DNA of 64,000 bases from the NCBI RefSeq assembly GCF_044458865.1, contig NZ_JBITIH010000001.1:551082-615081 (forward strand). The letters are read 5' to 3'. Below are positions 60,701 through 64,000 of the stretch, one piece after another (the stretch's first letter is position 1; each line of letters begins with the position of its first letter). Under the pieces are notes generated by a model. It ran no database searches. It saw only the letters and a program-made list of their open reading frames with translations, and had not been told where the DNA came from. The position numbers and the translations under genes were made by a program. The DNA is from Micromonospora_G sp044458865. GTDB lineage: Bacteria; Actinomycetota; Actinomycetes; Mycobacteriales; Micromonosporaceae.

Positions 60701-61253
60701 GTCGAACTGGGAGCACACCAACGGGGCCGCCTCGACCTGGCCGGTCAGCGGCGGTTCCGCCGAGGTGCTCGGTGGTGACCTGCGGACCAAGCAGAGCTTC
60801 GGCGACTTCACGCTGCACGCCGAGTTCTGGATTCCGAACCTGCCGCCGGAGGTGACCGGTCAGGCGCGTGGCAACAGCGGCATCTACCTCCAGGACCGGT
60901 ACGAGCTACAGGTGCTCGACTCGTACGGCGACACCACGCCCGCCGACAACGAGTGCGGCGGTTTCTACCAGAAGCGGGCGCCGGACAGTAACCGGGCGAC
61001 CGCGCCGGAGACCTGGCAGACGTACGAGATCACGTTCCGGGCGGCCCGTTGGAACGGCACCACCAAGACCGAGAACGCGCGGGTGACCGTGATCTGGAAC
61101 GGCGTGGTGGTGCACAACAACGTGGAGATCAACGGATCGACCGGTGGCGGTGCCGCCGAGGGCCCGAGCGTCGGACCGATCAGGCTCCAGGACCACGGGG
61201 ACCCGGGCGCCAACGTCCGCTACCGCAACATCTGGATCGAACCGCAGGTCTGA
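57753..61253 (+). CDS. Secreted multidomain carbohydrate-active protein (PA14, propeller, 2x discoidin, DUF1080)
   Basis: A 1166-aa protein with a signal peptide (FRHALVATALTLLVPTALPS). Domain order: PA14-like (about 50-195, ITQPGAYNFRLYSDDGSRLT), a PQQ-dehydrogenase-like beta-propeller (about 225-600; VTGMDFFSDGRLAITTWGG, GLRTPHGIGWGPEGGIFVTD), two F5/8 type C modules (about 683-825 and 828-970), and a DUF1080/3-keto-disaccharide-hydrolase-like domain (about 978-1166; INLFDGTNLSNWEHT, YELQVLDSYGD). It probably binds and processes polysaccharide outside the cell. CAGGAG precedes the ATG. Confidence 0.85.
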   Translation: MDRRLFRHALVATALTLLVPTALPSAAAAGPVRAPVPGPAALAAAAAVPPQEPGVTLRVFDVQVPLDEICVLKPGQTPNIDKLMPTINWTTTADFGGIADNFVSQVIGNINITQPGAYNFRLYSDDGSRLTIDNTVVIDHDGLHGANPPADGAITLTAGYHSLRIDHFDRTVDQQITLHWQPPGAASYVLVPNSVLSTDSGVVRVTAPGQKQCEASTDTPGDGLPLTSVHPNYSLTNLRPSGFQPQVTGMDFFSDGRLAITTWGGTDNVLGEVWILSNATGPTGPGQVTTQRVASGLREPQGIKIVDGKIYVSEKHRLTELNDTNGDGVTDNYRTVATWPFGGNFHEFGFGLLYQDGFFYLNLSVSINLGGNTTDPQPAPNRGTTIKVNRTTGEVSYIAGGLRTPHGIGWGPEGGIFVTDNQGGWLPSSKLLHVKQDRFFNHYMNPAGPFDNRPVTKPVLWMPQNEIANSPSTPVYLNSGTFAGQMLISDVTYGGIQRAYLEKVNGEYQGALFRLTQGLEAGVTELAQGPDGAIYAGGLGAGGNWGQEGKLSYGLQKLTPNGANTFDILAMRATATGFEMEYTQPLSAATAAALATAYKVQQWRYQPTSAYGGPKLNLQNLTVSSATLSADGKKVNLVINGLQADRVVYVRSPRPFTSNTGQALWSTEAWYTLNNVPGAANQTNLALGKPATADSSCNANESPAKAVNGSITGGTTDKWCSTGASKWLQVDLGSTQSVNRFVVQHAGAGGEQTSWNTRDFTIATSTNGTTWSTAATVTGNTASTTTHTVNAVQARYIRVNITAPEAGSGGAARIYEFEAYGGTTPPPATNLAVGKPATADSSCNANESPAKAVNGSYTGGNLDKWCSLGASKWLQVDLGAATSVSRFVVRHAGAGGENTAWNTRDFTIATSTNGTTWSTAATVTGNTASSTTHDITPVQARYVRLNITAPTNNTDGAARIYEFEAYGTATPPTRINLFDGTNLSNWEHTNGAASTWPVSGGSAEVLGGDLRTKQSFGDFTLHAEFWIPNLPPEVTGQARGNSGIYLQDRYELQVLDSYGDTTPADNECGGFYQKRAPDSNRATAPETWQTYEITFRAARWNGTTKTENARVTVIWNGVVVHNNVEINGSTGGGAAEGPSVGPIRLQDHGDPGANVRYRNIWIEPQV
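59804..60650 (+). repeat. Intragenic duplication of discoidin modules
   Basis: The halves 59804-60215 and 60239-60650 are nearly identical in long stretches (for example CGGCCACCGCCGACTCCTCC and ACTTCACCATCGCGACCAGC occur in both). This points to recent tandem duplication or gene conversion of the sugar-binding module. Confidence 0.85.
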
Positions 61254-61516
61254 TCGAACCGCAGGTCTGAGAGAACGGCGGCGGCGCGGGGACAACATGG
61301 TCCCGGCGCCGTCACCGTGGCTGTCATCACCGCAAGCAGGAGCGGCAGCACCAGAGCGACGAATCGATACCACGTCCGTCGCGCGCGAAGCATGCTCAAC
61401 TTTCCGAGTCAGGGCTCCCGACCAACCCGGAGCGCCGCAGGGGCGGATTTTGTCGGAGTCGCGCACCATACTCGTGGCGACGAGTCCAGCCGGCACGGCG
61501 CATCGGAGGAAACGGC

Positions 61517-62095
61517 ATGGCGGAAATCCTGTTGTTCCATCACGCACAGGGGCTGACACCCGGCGTACGACACTTCGCCGAGCTGCTGGAACGGGCCGGT
61601 CACCGGGTCCACGTCCCCGACCTGTACGACGGGCAGACCTTCGACAACCTCGACGAGGGGGTCGCCAACGCCCAGAAAATCGGGTTCGGCACCATCCTCG
61701 AACGCGGGCAGGCCGCCGCCGAGGGCCTGCCAGAAGATCTCGTGTACGTCGGCTTCTCGCTCGGGGTGGTGCCGGCGCAGATGCTGGCCCAGACCCGCCC
61801 CGCCGCGAAGGGCGCACTGCTGCTGCACTCGACGATCCCGCACGAGGAGTTCGGTGGGGCGTGGCCGAAGGGCGTCCCGGTCCAGATCCACTCGATGGAC
61901 GCCGACCCGAGCTTCGTGGACGAGGGCGATCTCGAAGCGGCCCGTGCCCTCGTCGCGTCGACCGCCGACGCCGAGCTGTTCCTCTACTCCGGCGACGGCC
62001 ACCTCTTCGCCGACGACAGCCTGCCCGCGTACGACGAGCACGCGACCGCGCTGCTCACCGAACGGGTGCTCGCCTTCCTCGCCGCGATCAGGTAA
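61517..62095 (+). CDS. Dienelactone hydrolase family protein
   Basis: A 192-aa alpha/beta hydrolase: AEILLFHHAQGLTPGVRHFA, HVPDLYDGQTFDNL, nucleophile elbow YVGFSLGVVPAQ and YSGDGHLFADDS with the final His. In classical dienelactone hydrolases the nucleophile is Cys; here the elbow has Ser (GFSLG), so an esterase-like reaction is more likely. GGAGG lies 11 bases upstream of the ATG. The 260 bases before it show no gene. Confidence 0.82.
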   Translation: MAEILLFHHAQGLTPGVRHFAELLERAGHRVHVPDLYDGQTFDNLDEGVANAQKIGFGTILERGQAAAEGLPEDLVYVGFSLGVVPAQMLAQTRPAAKGALLLHSTIPHEEFGGAWPKGVPVQIHSMDADPSFVDEGDLEAARALVASTADAELFLYSGDGHLFADDSLPAYDEHATALLTERVLAFLAAIR

Positions 62096-62167
62096 CCCCG
62101 CCGGACGTCGGCTGCACGGGCACCCGGCACACCGTTGGCCGCGCGCCGGCGCAGCCGACGTTCACCT

Positions 62168-63178
62168 CTAGCTGGGCAGCGTGTTCGTCCACTCGGAGAC
62201 GAGCGTGAACGAGCCGCCTTCACCGGCGCTGGCCCAGGCGCCGTCCGACGTGACAAAGAAGTTGGTCCTACGGATCTGCCCGGTCGCCGGGTCGACCACC
62301 AGCCGCGCCTGATCCTCCTGCGCCTGTTCCAGGGAGATCAGCAGGCCCTGTCCGCCCTCGACCTCGCCGAGGCTCTCCACGTGGGGATAGGCGGCGATGG
62401 CCCGGAACGCGGCGGCGCGGACCGCTGGCGGGGCTGGTAGCTGGGAAACCAGGGAGATCAGACCTCCGAAGACGGACACCTCCCGTAGTTCGGGAGTCAG
62501 TAGGCCGCCGCTGTATCGTGCGCCGCTGTTCGCCACGGAGTCGGTGATCCATGCCGTCAACGCCTCCGGTGAGGTCGGGAGCTGCCGAAGCTCTTCGAGG
62601 GTGATGTCGGTGGCACCGAGCCGGAACGGCACCGGGTCGACCAACTCGATCACCTCCCCGTTGCTCTTCTCCGCCCGGAACCAGGTCCGGCCGTCCCGCT
62701 TGGTCCAGTACTCGTACTCGTAGGCGTTGACGGGCAGGCTGCCGCCGTCGGAAACCACCTTCGCGTACCAGTAGTCGCCGGAGCCTTCGGGTGCGGCCAA
62801 CGCGGTGGTGGCGGCGGCGAGCAGAATCTGCTGGCCGGAACGGGCTCCGGCGCCCGGTGGCGGTGCGACCACACCACCGCCCGGGTACGGGTGGCCGGGA
62901 CCGCCGTTGCCGCCGGCGCCGCCGTTGCCGCCGATTCCGATCGCGACGGCGGCAACGGCGACGGCTGTCAGTGCCGAGGCCAACGCGACAATCCGTCGCT
63001 TCGGGAACCGACGCGGGGCCCGCTCGGCCGTCTGTAGGTCCTGGTGGATCTGGCTCATCACGAGCTCCTGGAGACGATGGTGGCGTTCGCTCGACAGATC
63101 CCGGTCCACGGAGTCCGGCAGCAGCCGGGCCAGCTCGGCACGATCGTCCGGGTGGGGCTGAGACGGGGTGGACTTCAT
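62168..63178 (-). CDS. CU044_5270 family membrane protein, partner of ECF sigma factor
   Basis: A 336-aa protein. A cytoplasmic N-terminus (DRAELARLLPDSVDRDLSSE) is followed by one membrane helix (IVALASALTAVAVAAVAIGI), a Gly/Pro-rich linker and an extracytoplasmic domain (GDYWYAKVVSDGGSLPVNAY; LEELRQLPTSPEALTAWI). The family is regularly coupled to SigE-type ECF sigma factors and may act as an anti-sigma or sensor, though it lacks a ZAS motif. ATG overlaps the sigma stop by four bases. Confidence 0.85.
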   Translation of the reverse strand: MKSTPSQPHPDDRAELARLLPDSVDRDLSSERHHRLQELVMSQIHQDLQTAERAPRRFPKRRIVALASALTAVAVAAVAIGIGGNGGAGGNGGPGHPYPGGGVVAPPPGAGARSGQQILLAAATTALAAPEGSGDYWYAKVVSDGGSLPVNAYEYEYWTKRDGRTWFRAEKSNGEVIELVDPVPFRLGATDITLEELRQLPTSPEALTAWITDSVANSGARYSGGLLTPELREVSVFGGLISLVSQLPAPPAVRAAAFRAIAAYPHVESLGEVEGGQGLLISLEQAQEDQARLVVDPATGQIRRTNFFVTSDGAWASAGEGGSFTLVSEWTNTLPS

Positions 63179-63813
63179 TGGGCGTTCTCCTGAGCGAACA
63201 GGACCGCGAGGCCGCGGTCACCATCTACCTGTCCGTGGCCGGCAACCGGTTCCCGATCTGTTCCTTGAGGTCGGAGCCGCCCGGCGGCGACGAGCTTTGT
63301 CAGCTTCTTACGTGCCCGGGAGAGGCGCGAGCGTACGGTGCCGACCGGCACGTCGAGTGCGACCGCCGCCTCGGCGTAGTCCAGTCCGGACCAGACGCAG
63401 AGCGCCAGCACCTCGCGTTCGGGTTTGCGCAGCGCCACCATTGCCGCACGGACCAGGGCCAGGCGTTCGTGGTCGTCGACCCGGTTGCCGACCTCGTCGG
63501 CGAAGTCCGGCTCCACCTCGGGCGATAGTCGCGCCAACGCGACGTCGTGTCGCCGGGCGGCCCGGCGTACGTTGCGCGCCACGTTGGTGGCGATGCCGAG
63601 CAGCCAGGGTCGCAGCGACCCGCTGTCGGCGGTGACGTCGACCCGTTCGCGCAGCCGCCACGCTTCGAGGAAGGTCAGCGAGACCACGTCCTCGGCCGTC
63701 GACCAGTTCCCGATCAGCCGATAGGCGTGGTTGTAGACCGTGCGAGCGTGTCCGTCGAACAGCTCTCTGAACGCGTCCGGGTCTCCGGCACGGACCCGGA
63801 CGCGCAAACTCAT
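63175..63813 (-). CDS. ECF-type RNA polymerase sigma factor
   Basis: A 212-aa sigma-70 group 4 protein. Region 2 is RAGDPDAFRELFDGHARTVY, NHAYRLIGNWSTAEDVVSLT and FLEAWRLR. Region 4 is LRKPEREVLALCVWSGLDYA, EAAVALDVPVGTVRSRLSRA and RKKL. It would direct transcription of an unknown stress regulon. The ATG at MSLRVRV starts the conserved part, but no spaced ribosome site is visible. Confidence 0.9.
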   Translation of the reverse strand: MSLRVRVRAGDPDAFRELFDGHARTVYNHAYRLIGNWSTAEDVVSLTFLEAWRLRERVDVTADSGSLRPWLLGIATNVARNVRRAARRHDVALARLSPEVEPDFADEVGNRVDDHERLALVRAAMVALRKPEREVLALCVWSGLDYAEAAVALDVPVGTVRSRLSRARKKLTKLVAAGRLRPQGTDREPVAGHGQVDGDRGLAVLFAQENAQ

Positions 63814-64000
63814 CTCCACATGTTCGTACTGTCCGGTCGAGCACCTGGGTTCCCGTGACACGGCCCACAGCGTCGATTTCGTACACGTTCTTTGATGTAC
63901 TCACCCAATGCCGCTTAGTTAGTGCGGTGGGTGATCGGGTGGCGGCGGATAGTCATGGCGGCGTGGCGGGACATGGAACAACGGAACTACCGGTATGACT
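63814..64000. other. Upstream region of the sigma-factor operon
   Basis: It holds an imperfect inverted repeat (CACCCAATGCCGC and GTGCGGTGGGTG, 63902-63932), possibly the autoregulatory promoter region. A plus-strand frame at the extreme right (MAAWRDMEQ...) is too short to judge. Confidence 0.3.

Overview
The window is high-GC actinobacterial chromosome. Gene content and style (frequent GTG starts, ATGA/GTGA stop-start overlaps, F420/LLM oxidoreductase, DUF397/XRE-DUF5753 pair, GGAAGGGNCCCTTCC palindromes between genes) suggest Micromonosporaceae, but I could not test this by alignment. No rRNA, no complete tRNA and no CRISPR array were seen. One structural RNA, RNase P RNA (rnpB), is present on the minus strand.

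Layout. 1-5600: envelope-associated triplet (241-aa protein, holin-X, DUF3618), TetR regulator, a 33-aa membrane microprotein, small orphan genes, and an XRE/DUF2975 pair behind a 36-bp near-perfect palindrome. 5787-14470: an accessory island. Its left edge is a diverged copy of the 3' end of rnpB and its right edge is intact rnpB. Inside lie an orphan ATP-synthase subunit b paralogue, a HAD fragment, a zinc-ribbon pair, a NUDIX gene with a doubly broken XRE/DUF5919 partner, a small ribbon-helix-helix operon, an ApeA-like HEPN protein, a putative PD-(D/E)XK protein, and a HicA-like/HTH pair between tRNA-derived repeats. Several of these genes are visibly less GC-rich than the flanks. 14471-27900: mostly core genes (TSUP, GNAT, WhiJ-type pair, monocarboxylate permease, chitinase, the RNase H/zinc-ribbon/Nif3 operon, flavoprotein and XRE-TPR genes, prim-pol). 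28267-34800: a five-gene minus-strand operon of DUF1800, DUF1501, ferric-reductase-like protein, FMN-binding protein and ApbE, which reads as an extracytoplasmic flavin electron-transfer unit. 35264-48553: DUF3040, SWIM/SNF2 pair, secreted subtilase, acetyltransferase, pyruvyltransferase, LLM oxidoreductase.

48567-53369 is the most striking locus. An EACC1 protein is followed six bases later by a 1446-aa protein that joins a caspase-like protease to four EccC/FtsK-like P-loop modules. No other type VII secretion genes are in the window. I read this as a candidate NTP-driven conflict or programmed-death system. 53605-64000: Tat-exported PHP hydrolase, SPFH/zinc-ribbon pair, a large secreted carbohydrate-active protein with duplicated discoidin domains, dienelactone hydrolase, and an ECF sigma factor with its membrane partner.

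All assignments come from reading sequence and motifs. No database search was run. Start sites were chosen by Shine-Dalgarno sequence, overlap with the upstream gene and family length.
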